NCBI GenBank assembly: GCA_001953115.1
Contig: LSSL01004131.1
Coordinates: 1-15,524 of the forward strand
DNA: 15,524 nt
Source of the DNA: Smittium mucronatum
Taxonomy: Eukaryota; Kickxellomycota; Harpellomycetes; Harpellales; Legeriomycetaceae
Direction: 5' to 3'
Part shown: positions 1 to 9,844 of the stretch, in pieces
How the letters are laid out: each line of letters opens with the position of its first letter
Numbering within the stretch: position 1 is the stretch's first letter
Made by a program: the position numbers and the translations under genes
The notes under the pieces: generated by a model
Told to the model about the DNA's origin: nothing
The model's input: the letters and a program-made list of their open reading frames with translations, nothing else
Databases searched by the model: none

Positions 1-1518
1 ATATTTTATTATTCAGTTACAGAAATTGTAAATAAGTTATTCATGAATTCTTAATCAATATAATTGGGATAAATATATGCGTTTTTAATCAATAAGTCGT
101 AGGCTTAAAAAATATACATGTGCTTGCAACAGTAACTTGAAAAGGGGGGGTTTTTTGGGTTAAAAAAGGTGTTTATCTCGTCCAAAAAATACTATTAAAA
201 CTTAAAGAAATAGAATTTTTATTCTTAAAAATACTTTTAAGAGTAAATCAAAATAACACAAGATGCCTTCTTTATTTTGTTATTAACCAAAATACCCTAG
301 TAAAACTAGAAATAAAATTAAAGTTCAACCGTGAATCTTTTAGATTTATATCTCAAAGAAAATGAGGAGTAGAGTCATTTAATTTATAGTACGTGAGGCA
401 TTAAATGTCTTTTGTGTATTTCCTATCCTTTCATCTAGAAAATTCCTTACATAAAGGCATTAATAAAATCTCATATTCACATGAATCTCCCTATTTTTCT
501 AATTAATAGCTAAATCAAACACTCTGAGTCTAATAAGTGGCTTTTAGTCTAGTTATTGCGAGTATATTCGACTTGAATAAAGGCGCGACTAGAACTGTGC
601 ATTAAAACACTTTAATAACATAAAAAAATTAAGTATTTCTTGTATTTCCTTATTAAATCTTGAAGTAAAAAGTTTTTTTCCTAATAAAAGCTTAAAAAAT
701 AAAACCAATCCCTCATTTATTGAAAAAAATATTACTTTTAAGTAGTTTTTTTTATTTTTTTCAAAAAAAAGTTTTGATTTAGGACTAATATGTTTATTAA
801 AAAAAAACTAACAAAGTTTAGCCCTTTATTCCCAAAAACTGTTATTATATCACCTAATAACTTTCAAATTATGGAAATAGCTTATATTCGCAACAAAACT
901 CTCAAATAAACTTTGAAAATATTTCTTTGAGTCATATATAGAAAACTAAATGATTTGGCTATACTTTACAGCACAAATTATTATAAAATACCGAACTTTC
1001 AATTTAAAAACTGTATATAGTTCAATGTTGGTGGGTTAATAATTCCACTTTGGTGTAAAGATTTACATGGAATAATACCAATAATAACAATCAATCATTA
1101 TTCAACAAATAAGTTGCGGAATTTTATCGGTTTTCATTGGTAAATATAACTTTAATCTGTCAAAATTTCCCAGATTTTGAGGAATTTTCCTGATTCTGTC
1201 TATTTTTTCAAAATTCTGTCGATAGATTAACGCCGACCATGGTTAAACTATTAAAAAATAACTACTGGAAAGATAAGAGGTTATTTTTGGTTTGTTGTAA
1301 ATAACTAATTTTGTTTATTGACCAAACCCATTGGTCCAAAAATACATCAATTTTCTATTTGCGGAACTAGGATTTTATATTTTATGGAAATAATAGTAAG
1401 TTCAATAATTAAAGATATTTTATATAATATGTTTGTGTTGGACGAATTACTGATTGTCATTTTTGTATTGCCAGCCCTGTAAAAGTAAATGTAAAGAATT
1501 TTTTGGTAATAGTTAGGA
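1..1518. other. AT-rich intergenic region, no gene seen
   Basis: No reading frame of useful length and no tRNA-like or rRNA-like block could be supported on either strand. The stretch is rich in A and T runs, for example around 720-780, with a short G run near 144-150. Small inverted repeats such as GACCAA/TTGGTC near 1320-1336 are too short to mean much. GGGTTAA occurs at 157-163 and 1033-1039 but has no partner terminus nearby. Confidence 0.6.
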
Positions 1519-1697
1519 TTAACCCTTTACTCTTCCCAGACCCAAATTTTTATCTCACTCGTATTTGTGTATATTGAAAATACCAATCGAAATATATATG
1601 TTATTAATCCAATAGTATACAAATTCTATTTATCTACCAATAAAATTGAGCTAAAATCGTGAGCTGTTTTTTGAACTAAGGGTCCTGAAAGGGTTAA
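1519..1697 (+). mobile_element. MITE-like element, copy A, TTAA-flanked
   Basis: A non-coding element of 179 bases including TTAA at both ends (1519-1522 and 1694-1697). The first six bases inside are CCCTTT and the last six are AAAGGG, giving 10-base perfect termini counting TTAA. The right end read inward is CCCTTTCAGGACCC. The left end is the same sequence interrupted by a 7-base insertion after CCCTTT, and continues CCAGACCC. Three internal blocks (1562-1574, 1610-1624, 1662-1673) recur in order, with near-identical spacing, in copy B at 9845-10017. TTAA targets and CCC...GGG ends are typical of piggyBac-type transposons; that class assignment is an inference. No transposase is present, so the copy would be non-autonomous. 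Confidence 0.7.
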
Positions 1698-2213
1698 GGG
1701 AATACAGAATAGACCATATTTAGTTGTGCGCATTTAAATTATTAAGAGCCATCATATTACTGGCTTTTACAAGAAGATATTCATTTATTGGATTTTAAAT
1801 TCCTTAATTTATTTTGTGATTTCCATCTTTGGAATAGTTTGGTTTGCTAATTATGTGCCATTTATTAACTCCAACGTTTTGATAGTTTTACACGCACTTC
1901 AATTTGATACAATACGAAAAGTCAACTGATCAATTAAATGATATGGCCAATAATCGTAAGCAATAACATAAATTAAAAAGTATGAAAATATAAGTATTGG
2001 CTAAAAAATGATCTTGAAATTAGATACACTGACCATTTAATAGTTATAGAAAAATGCTGGTTGAATTTAGAGGAGTATAAATTTCGTTTAATGCCCCATT
2101 CATTTTTTGGTAAATTACCAAATGCACTATAATATCAATCTATGGTGTCTCCAGACCAGGGGTTTTTTCTACAAGCCATATGATCTAAGATTATTTTCAT
2201 ACCCACCTACAAA
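1698..2213. other. AT-rich intergenic region upstream of the orphan gene
   Basis: Holds the presumed 5' flank and promoter of the + strand gene starting at 2214. I see no other gene and no convincing TATA box or repeated operator motif. Confidence 0.5.
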
Positions 2214-3890
2214 ATGTCACTCGAAAAGGGCTCCCACATGATCCTCAACTTTGGTAGATTCAATCTTCGATTTAGCCCACACTATAACATCAAATCAAAA
2301 GATAAGCTATTTAGAAATAGATTCCAGGATCTAAGATCTGGAGGTGATTATTTGCATCTTACTAGTAAATTTTTTTCTGTTTACAAAAATCTTTTCAAGG
2401 AAGGATTTTCTTTCCTTTCCTCCATATGCATTTTCACTTGTCGAAATCCCATAAAAAGCATTGCAGAAAAACTTAAGATTCATGTTAGGAACAAAAAAAT
2501 AGCACGTTCCCAGTTTTTCAATAAATCAATTCCGGTTCTTGATGGAAAACATCACATCCCCAAATGTTTCATTTCTCAAAAATTATTTAGAAAAAGATGT
2601 TTCACCAATGTACACTCAATAGAAAAATCGGATCGATTTAATTCATTTCTTTCAGATTTGAATGTGTTCGAATTTTCTCATAGGAGATTCTTCACTTCCT
2701 GCAACAGTTCTTGCAAGTCCCGACCCGAAAAGTTCGGAATATTATCTAACATTAGAAACCATATTCGAAGAGAAAGAAAGTTCAATCCGGGTGGTTTGAG
2801 TTACGTTTTTGGTATTGATCATTCGACAAATTCGAACTTTGTATTTTTCCAAAATTATGAGCTCAATCTCTTAAAATCAGGAATTTTAAACAGTAGCATC
2901 TTTTGTCCCCTTTCGGATGTTTTTTCACAAAAAATAACTTTTTCCATTCCTGTAGAGCTGTTTAAACTAATCGTTTCGGTCTTTAAAGGGTTTTTGAAGA
3001 AAGTTTACTCTCGAATCGTATCATTCTTTTATCGCATTCTGAATCAACTGTGCTTCGCTCTTACTTCATACCTTTCTTCAAGAGAGATTCCCATTTCTAA
3101 TCCCAATCAAATATGGGCTGTTGACGCAAAGGTTCCCAATAATTTATTCTCTATGATTCTTCCTTTAAATTTAGGAATTTCTAGAGATTTTATAAACAAA
3201 ATTAACAATGCCAATTCAAAATCTATAGATTTTAAGTCTGTGTTTCTGGAATCTGAGCAACATCTTGTAAATCATTTGAGAAATATAAAAATTTTATTAT
3301 CGTATCTATCTAGGACCGAATTAATTCTCACATTTATTCCAAAACCTGAGATTGAAAATATGTTAGTAATAGTTTTTAATTCTCTAGAACAAGTACCAGA
3401 TATGGATACTGCTTTGAAATTAATTGAGAAAAGTGGTCTCACTTTAAAAAGTTTAGGCGCTACCATATCAACCCCAATATCAGAACTCAATAAAGAAAAT
3501 TCATCCGCATACACTCCATTCTCAATCAACAATACTTTTGATAGCCACCCCTATTCTCCTATTAATAATATGTTTGAATGGCCTGAAAATGAGGGATTTT
3601 CTGCCGAATTTTCCAGTTTATGGGAGGACTCTGAAACTTTTGGAAGCTCCACGACTTTTAAAGAATGGGCAACATTTGAGGGTTCGGCATCTTTAAAAGA
3701 ATCAACAATTTTTGAAAATTCAACCAGATCGTCAATGTATTCTGATTGTAGCTCGCTTGTTGAGTCTACAGAAATTTGCAAAAAACCTAATTTGAATCAA
3801 AAAGAAATTCACGCATTTATTGATAAATTGGATTCTCTGCCAGAACCAAACTTTGGTAATTATAAACAATCATCTCTTTTGTTGTTCTGA
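2214..3890 (+). CDS. Orphan 558-residue protein, possibly mitochondrial
   Basis: I do not recognise a family. The frame is open for 558 codons in very AT-rich DNA, which strongly argues that it is translated. The N-terminal third is rich in Arg, Lys, Phe and Ser and poor in acidic residues, as in mitochondrial presequences; starting at Met9 (base 2238) would give a cleaner basic amphipathic leader than Met1. Residues about 240-300 include a hydrophobic stretch (FKLIVSVFKGFLKKVYSRIV). Residues about 330-440 look like a mixed alpha/beta folded region. Residues about 473-505 form loose repeats of the type TF-x-x-SAS/TTF-KEWA. The tail is acidic and Ser-rich. The frame ends at TGA 3888-3890, but a GTAATT donor at 3856 and an open frame downstream suggest the true C-terminus may be spliced. 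No promoter motif is clear. Confidence 0.75.
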   Translation: MSLEKGSHMILNFGRFNLRFSPHYNIKSKDKLFRNRFQDLRSGGDYLHLTSKFFSVYKNLFKEGFSFLSSICIFTCRNPIKSIAEKLKIHVRNKKIARSQFFNKSIPVLDGKHHIPKCFISQKLFRKRCFTNVHSIEKSDRFNSFLSDLNVFEFSHRRFFTSCNSSCKSRPEKFGILSNIRNHIRRERKFNPGGLSYVFGIDHSTNSNFVFFQNYELNLLKSGILNSSIFCPLSDVFSQKITFSIPVELFKLIVSVFKGFLKKVYSRIVSFFYRILNQLCFALTSYLSSREIPISNPNQIWAVDAKVPNNLFSMILPLNLGISRDFINKINNANSKSIDFKSVFLESEQHLVNHLRNIKILLSYLSRTELILTFIPKPEIENMLVIVFNSLEQVPDMDTALKLIEKSGLTLKSLGATISTPISELNKENSSAYTPFSINNTFDSHPYSPINNMFEWPENEGFSAEFSSLWEDSETFGSSTTFKEWATFEGSASLKESTIFENSTRSSMYSDCSSLVESTEICKKPNLNQKEIHAFIDKLDSLPEPNFGNYKQSSLLLF

Positions 3891-3964
3891 TTTTTTATGA
3901 AATATCCCTTTCAAAAATTGGTTCCATTCGAACTTTCCATTATAGCGATGAGTCACATAAGGCA

Positions 3965-4267
3965 ATGTATAATCTCTATTATCTTCAAAAGCTATCAATA
4001 TTGATTCTTTCATTTCCCAATAAGAATGTAAACTTTTTGGAAACTTTAATAGCTAACCCTAGGTATTACTTTATAATTCCTTTTATTTTCCGATTTTTCA
4101 AAGTACAAAGTACACCAATTCCTTCCTGCAAAAAGAAAAAAGAAATCCGGACAGAAAATGAATTGAGGAATCTTACATATCATTATCTGGTTACAAAAGG
4201 TCCAACTAGCTCCGGTACTAGTAATAGGGTGTGGATTATTGATCAGATTTGTTTATCACCTCTATAA
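3965..4267 (+). CDS. Open frame, likely 3' exon of the orphan gene
   Basis: This frame is open from 3869 to the TAA at 4265-4267, about 133 codons, which is long for chance in such AT-rich DNA. The first Met is at 3965, but it need not be a start. It lies in a different frame from the 558-residue ORF and overlaps its last codons. An intron from GT at 3856 to AG ending 4103 (pyrimidine-rich, with CTAAC at 4053-4057), or to AG ending 4052, would join the upstream gene in this frame. The joined tail would run through a basic KKKKEIR patch to TSNRVWIIDQICLSPL. Alternatives are a separate small gene or a frameshift near the T runs at 3877-3896. AATAAA at 4356-4361 fits a + strand transcript ending just downstream. 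No family is recognised. Confidence 0.4.
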   Translation: MYNLYYLQKLSILILSFPNKNVNFLETLIANPRYYFIIPFIFRFFKVQSTPIPSCKKKKEIRTENELRNLTYHYLVTKGPTSSGTSNRVWIIDQICLSPL

Positions 4268-4312
4268 TTTGATGTTTTCACCTTTTTTTTTTTCACACTA
4301 ATTTTTCTTTTG

Positions 4313-4318
4313 TTTATT
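4313..4318 (-). promoter_or_regulatory. Polyadenylation signal AATAAA (ADCK2 gene)
   Basis: TTTATT on the given strand reads AATAAA on the minus strand, about 117 bases past the ADCK2 stop codon. It is the nearest exact hexamer on that strand. The match is short, so the assignment is tentative. Confidence 0.35.
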
Positions 4319-4355
4319 TCTAGTATTTGTAATATTTTAATAATAATTTAATTAT

Positions 4356-4361
4356 AATAAA
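4356..4361 (+). promoter_or_regulatory. Polyadenylation signal AATAAA (+ strand gene)
   Basis: AATAAA lies 88 bases after the TAA at 4265-4267. It supports a + strand message ending here rather than at the TGA at 3890, so it indirectly supports the downstream exon. Confidence 0.4.
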
Positions 4362-4434
4362 ACTTTGTCATTAGTCTATTTTTTATGGTATAAAACTAAG
4401 AAAAAAATTGAATAAACAATTCATTTAATATACA

Positions 4435-7303
4435 CTAGTCAATGTAGGACACATACGGTGTAAATTCACCAAAATATTCAGATTCATCCATACCCCAATT
4501 AGGAATAACACGATTGAAGTAGTCGCGAAGCTCAATGTACGCCCACAACTTTAACAAATCAAACTTGGTTCGATTTCCGAGGAGAGGTTCTGTATCAGCA
4601 GAATCGGGACTGTTCTCAGAGGTACTGATAAGTTTTGTTAATCCGGTCTGTGCCTGCTGCCTGAACAGCAATCTTAGTACGGGCACTGAAGCCTTCAACA
4701 AGTCCAAATCACTATCTAGTTGACGACCAATCCCCTCAAGAACAAAGATAGCCACGGCTAAATTGACAAAACTGTGGTCGAGCCGAACGTGGTGTCGCCT
4801 GGCATTGTCCATAGTTCGCAATAGAATAGATGTGGCGCTGACAGTACCCAGCTTCAGTGAGTTCATCTTGATTTCATCCACTTGACTAGCTAGCTTTTCG
4901 ACAAAGTCGTCTCGATTTATGATCTGTTCTGGATGGGGACACCGGTCAGCGATTAGTTCACCGGCCCTCTTACCATCGAACCTGCTAATAGCGTCAAACA
5001 GATCGATGAAGTTACGACGTGATCGATCGTCCAGATTGACTACGAGTCCACAGTCTATGAACACAAGGTTTGGCTTGTACCCAGCATCAAATAATCTCTT
5101 CAAGTAATTAGATAGAGCAACAGAGTTACCAGTAGTACCAAGGTGTTTGAGGTTGATGCTGACTTGCTCCACTGAATCACTAACAACATCGGTGTTATCA
5201 AAGGTCAGATCAGATGGATCATTAGAAGCAGGTTTATCATTGGGGATTGAATTGCCGGGGTGAGTTTCAATGGGGTTTTTATTAAAAGAAAATGATGAGA
5301 TTTTAGTTCTTAAACGAGAAAAGAAGCCCAACGGTTTTGGGAGCAAGTCGGGTGGTTTGAATTGTACTAAAATATTGCCAGGGTGCAGGTCTGAATGTAT
5401 GAAATTGTCCAAAATCATCATTCTCATAAACGAATCTAGACCTAGAAAAATATATAAATAGTATTAATACTAAAATAATTAAACGGGATTTAATGTGAAT
5501 TTTTCAAAATAAGATTTGAAATGTAAAATAAAAATAGAAGAAAGTGGTACCTATGCGAGATATCTGTTTATCAAAGAGGTTTGGGGCATATTTTAAAAAC
5601 AGGTTGACTGAAACTCCATCACAATATCTTTCAACCAAGAAATCGCTGGTCGATAGTTGGGGAATGGGAACAGGGAAAGAGACTAAAGGAGTGGAATTTA
5701 AAGAGAATTGGAGGATATTCTGCACCTCGTTCCGCAAATCAAGTTGAGTACGCATCATTTCGCCAAAAGTATTAACTTCCTCGGGCAAGGATAACCATTT
5801 TAAGGTTGGTATTAGAGAAATTAGATTAGCAAAGAAGGACATAATTCTCAAGTCTCTATTTATAAGCTTTTCAACTCGTGGATGCAGTATTTTAATAGCA
5901 ACTATATTATTTTCAGATTCTAAAAAACGGACTAAATTAATATTTTGCAAAATCATTTTTTTTTCCGAGTTGGAGTATTCAGAATTTGCGAGACTCATGT
6001 TGATGGGAAGCGAGTTATCGATAATGAGAGTTTTGGAGTATGGAAGTAGCTCAAGTTTAGCCTGACGAATAATAGTGTCTACTACACCTTTATTAAGTTT
6101 AGCTTTATGAACTTGCGCAATTGACCCAACACCTAAAGGTACTGGGTCGATCCAGTCATATATTTGATCAATTTCATAGCCATTTAGGTTAGATTCAATA
6201 GTAAATTTTGAGAATTTATAAGAGTGAGGAGTGTTCTTTGATTGTAAAAGTGACAATTCCTCACAAAATTGAGGAGGGAAGATATCGGTTCTGGTAGAGG
6301 CCCATTGGCTTAGCTAGAAAGTGAAGAATAAAAATAATAAAATATTCCAGAAAAAGTATAGATAAAATTGAAAATTGTGAATTTCCGGAAAAGGAAAAGA
6401 AAATTTTACCTTAACAAAAGTAGGTCCGGCATATGACATTTGAGCACAGATTAGTTTATACCACCAGATGGCACCAGAGAGTTCATTATTTTTTGAAGGG
6501 ATTCTGGAACCAAAGAAGATAATTGGGAAAGTAATGATGATTGGAGTAAAGTAGCCCAGCAACTTACCGAATCTGACAAAAGTTACTAAAGGCTCTCTAA
6601 TATAAAAGTATAAGAAATAAGAGACGGAATTTCTAAACTTGAGTATCAAAAACTTCGTCGAAGAAAAAGAGCTAAACAGAGCTGAGGTTATAGAACTTAT
6701 AAGGGATTTCGGATTTTTTGAAGTAGTGGCAAGAGAGTCTTGGTTTTCCTGATCGCTATCTTTAGAAATTTCATGCTGGGAAGTTCCCTGTTGAGAATCT
6801 GGGGTAAGATAAGGCGGGTTTTGTAGCAAAGAGGCATTATTGGACAGTGATATATCTTGGCAGGACAATACTTCAAAACAATCGAATATCGAGGATAATT
6901 GAAAAGCATTCTCGAAAGAATGAAGAAAGGACGAGATGGAACTTTCTAATTCGTCTTTGAAAGAGAAAGTCAGTGCAGCTAGTGCAAATAAAGATAGTGA
7001 AAATTTATTAAATCGAGAGGTCCTTGCTGACGAGCCATTACTACGAGAAAAGGATCTCTTTCGAATTTTGAGGTACAGGCTTTCCGAGAGTGAAGATCGT
7101 GTGAGAAAAAACCGGGGGTTTTGATTAAAAGTATAATCAATCTTAGAAAAATAGAATTCGCGAGAATTGGTATGGAAACAGTGAGCGTTGGAGTAACCAG
7201 GCTTGAATTTGGAAAGTAAAGAGGGAAAAGTATTTGAGAATGGGGCATGAGATTTCACAAAGCGGATGTATAAAATATTGGGGAAACCCCTTGTTTGAAA
7301 CAT
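4435..7303 (-). CDS. ADCK2: ADCK2/Cqd1-type UbiB (ABC1) atypical kinase
   Basis: Three exons on minus: 7303-6410, 6313-5551 and 5441-4435, joined by introns of 96 and 109 bases, give 887 residues. The family is mitochondrial; yeast Cqd1, the ADCK2 homologue, affects coenzyme Q distribution. The leader (residues 1-48) has no acidic residue and is Arg/Lys-rich, as in a presequence. Short hydrophobic stretches lie at about 101-114 and 251-264. GPTFVK (293-298) leads into the KxGQ-type motif, here KLSQ (298-301). Next come the loop GVGSIAQVHKA (359-369), VAIK with Lys439, Glu494, the catalytic HSDLHPGN (568-575) and the metal-binding DCG (681-683). LEGIGRQLD (786-794) closely matches what I recall of ADCK2. 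The start has an in-frame TAA two codons upstream. Oddities are Ser for Gly in KxGQ, a linker of about 105 residues (576-680) before DCG, and a length above that of human ADCK2. The subfamily call is firm; activity is not shown. Confidence 0.9.
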
Positions 7304-8056
7304 TTCTTAGAGGTCATTTAAAGCATGAACGACATTTATGAATAAGAAATGAATTGTCTCTGAGCTATGGAGTAGTAGAAAAAAGATGAAACCTCTTACG
7401 AAAAGATGTAACCCAGTAAAAAAATATGAAGCAATATGATTAAAGTGATGAAAACCAGATAATTAGCAGTATTGTGATGAAATTCATAAATCAGCAAAAA
7501 TGTGTGCTTAGAAAATGAGGGAGCCGAAGATAAGCTAATTCTGCTTTAGATATTTGCAGTAAATAAGGTAAGCTTGATTGGAATGATTATGATTTAAAGA
7601 AATGTAAGTGGATGAAAAAAGAGCAAACATTCTAAAAACCCATTAAATCTAACCGGAAATAACAAACTTAAATCGAATGCAAATAAATCGGAAAACAGCT
7701 GATTGGAAATATATAGAAAAGAAAATCAATTCTAAAATGCCAAATCTAAAAACAGACAAAAAGAGCGAAAAGAATATTAGCTGTCAGCTATAGCCGATAT
7801 CATCAAATTCGTCTCTCTTTACTGCCTTATATGTAACCATACTCATACCTCTGCTTTTTGTGTTATAACGCTTATCATAGTTTCACTAAAAACAAAGTCA
7901 CTAAACACTGAAAAGGTGTGAAAATATAAACAACTATTCAGCCGAAAACTCCAATGAGAAAAAATAAAATGGAAAAGGTTTGTTGAAATGAAGGGTAGAA
8001 TAGTTTATTTAAAAGACGATAAATCAAAATAAAGTCACTAAAAGACTAAAGAACAT
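7304..8056. other. Intergenic region between ADCK2 and hydrophilin genes
   Basis: Both flanking genes run on the minus strand, so this stretch should hold the ADCK2 promoter and the hydrophilin gene's 3' end. AT-rich, with no reading frame worth calling and no RNA gene seen. Confidence 0.5.
8004..8009 (-). promoter_or_regulatory. Polyadenylation signal AATAAA (hydrophilin gene)
   Basis: TTTATT on the given strand reads AATAAA on minus, 48 bases after the proposed hydrophilin stop at 8057-8059. It supports placing the gene's third exon there. Confidence 0.45.
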
Positions 8057-8448
8057 TCACGGGTGTTGTTTAATGAATTCAAAGTCGTTAGGGTTAAGGG
8101 TCTAAAGAAAACACAAAATAAGGTTTTTTAAGATCAGATATATTACCTACTGTAAATCAAAACATAACCAGAAAAAATAACGGCTTTACCTTGAGTTTTG
8201 ACTCAGCAGTTGGTGATGAAGAAATACTGTTTTCGTCTGAAAAGTCGTCGGATCCACCCCAGTTATGACCACCGTTTCCTCCCTTTTTAGGAAGAAACCG
8301 AGGATCAGTTCCATTTCTAAATAAGCCGCAATGGATCATAATTTTTTTCAAGATTCTAAATAGATTTAAGGATCATATTGTATAATAAATACCTCGAAAG
8401 ATGACGGTCCGTTGATTTAGTTGGGCTTCGACGGATTTTCCAGACCAT
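8057..8448 (-). CDS. Stf2/Tma10-like small hydrophilin, three exons
   Basis: Exons on minus are 8448-8393, 8316-8190 and 8101-8057, with introns of 76 and 88 bases. They give 75 residues, starting MVWKIRRSPTK and ending in IKQHP and TGA. The core is DPRFLPKKGGNGGHNWGG (23-40) followed by an acidic DDFSDE. It resembles the Gly-rich basic block ending in GNWG and then acidic residues of yeast Stf2 and Tma10, which are about 85 residues long. Those proteins are small, highly soluble, largely disordered hydrophilins; Stf2 was first described as a factor stabilising the inhibited F1Fo-ATPase and also protects against desiccation stress. An in-frame TAG five codons upstream fixes the start at 8448. 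Both junctions keep frame: AG|A completes Arg19 and LK|TL follows Lys61. The third exon is the least certain, because an earlier acceptor (CAG|TAG) would end the protein after Lys61. The homology rests on motif memory, not a search. Confidence 0.6.
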
Positions 8449-9844
8449 AGTGAATATGAACTATTTATAATAGCGTAATGGGGGGGGGGTTATAGATGAA
8501 AATAGTTAATCCTGGGAATGGATAGGTGGGATTGGGGCTAAAAGAACCGAGGAAAAAGTTACAGTATTATGAGTACAAACTCTTTAAATCAGAATCAGCT
8601 TTAGAAATAAAGAGGCAATACCAGTTTCAAACGATAACTATAGCAACGATAAAAAATGTATACGCCTAAAATGATAGCTGCTCAGTTTTTTTTTACAGAT
8701 TTGATACAAAATACAATAAAGAAATAACGATATATCTATTTTTAGGGTACCTGCAATGGGCCTTTTATATAAAATTGGCAAGTTAAAATACGGGCGCTAG
8801 ATAGTGGCATTATTAGGTGCTGAAAGATGCAGACTTCACAATAGCTGTTCCATTATTCTCCCAATCAAATATTTGTTTGCCCTCATAGCTTGGACCACAG
8901 ACACTGCTAAACTTGCATTTGTTTGTCTTTAAAAACCCAATTCAAGATTTGACACCTCCTGACAACGCAGATTTCTAAAAGAGTTTCTTAATTCCTATTT
9001 GTTTCTGATTTATAGACTGAAACATTTTTTTTATCCCATATAAAAAATGCACGAGTGTAATTCATGAATACATACTTTTTATTTTTGGATTTACATCCCC
9101 CCTGTAATATCAATAATTTTAAATCAAATCAGGGGAGCCTCTTTTTATTCATATTTTAAAATGGCATCATGTATTTTTCGAGTTATATTGCCACTATATC
9201 AATTCTTCAAAGATCATCTGACCTTCCAGACTCTTTCTGTCCAAATATCTCGGCTTCAAATTTAAATTTCTCGATTCGAATCGGGGGATGATTAACCATC
9301 GCCTCTTTGTACGAAAAAAGCAGAATTAAATGTAACAATTGTTCAAATCAACTGCACAGACATCCTATTTGGTAATAAGAGATTGAGTGGTACAAGAATC
9401 GTAAATGTAAAAGGTACAGGTTTGCTTATATTGTATCCATTTTAGGAACCTGATATTGTCTGAAAATAGTTTCTCTTTTTCTGACCAGTTGAATTCCAAC
9501 TATTGAATCATGTGATTGTATTTTCACATCCAAAACCCTCCCCATCCCCCGTTTTCACTTGAAAATTTGCTACTATCCCCACCGCCCTTGATAGATCATA
9601 TGAAACTAACTTCGATAGCAGTTGAAAGTGATAATGGAGAATCAGCCCTTTCATTTTATGTTACAACAATGTTACCTTTATTTTTATTGATGTTTGCATT
9701 TGATTAGAAGCTCATAGATACAATTGGTTTGTCTATAAAACTTGACTAATGGAAAGTAACAAATCCCACAAACAAGTTATTCGAGATTTTTTTTGGCTTT
9801 TGGAAGGCTTCAGTATCGCAGAATTTCACTACAAAGTGGCGCCA
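8449..9844. other. Gene-poor AT-rich intergenic region
   Basis: Contains a run of at least nine G at about 8480-8489, just upstream of the hydrophilin gene, and the weak inverted repeat CCCCTG/CAGGGG around 9100-9135. A + strand frame at 9516-9707 (63 codons) shows no recognisable motif and is probably chance. The palindrome CGATTCGAATCG near 9272-9283 resembles a tRNA B box but lacks the rest of a tRNA. No gene is supported. Confidence 0.5.

Noticed and set aside
3272..3781. Two minus-strand ORFs inside the 558-residue gene
   Set aside because: Antisense shadows with no recognisable motif, and much shorter than the + strand frame.
6697..7248. Overlapping short ORFs on both strands within ADCK2 exon 1
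   Set aside because: They are shadows of the 298-codon first exon, whose frame continues into recognised UbiB motifs.
8091..8104. GGGTTAAGGG as another MITE terminus or telomere-like repeat
   Set aside because: It lies in the third exon of the hydrophilin gene, lacks the GGGTCC part of the terminus and does not repeat.
9265..9300. tRNA-like B box GATTCGAATC
   Set aside because: No A box, acceptor stem or anticodon arm could be folded on either strand; it is part of a short palindrome.
9516..9707. A 63-residue + strand ORF
   Set aside because: No motif, no splice-linked neighbours and a Pro/Leu-rich composition; chance length for this region.
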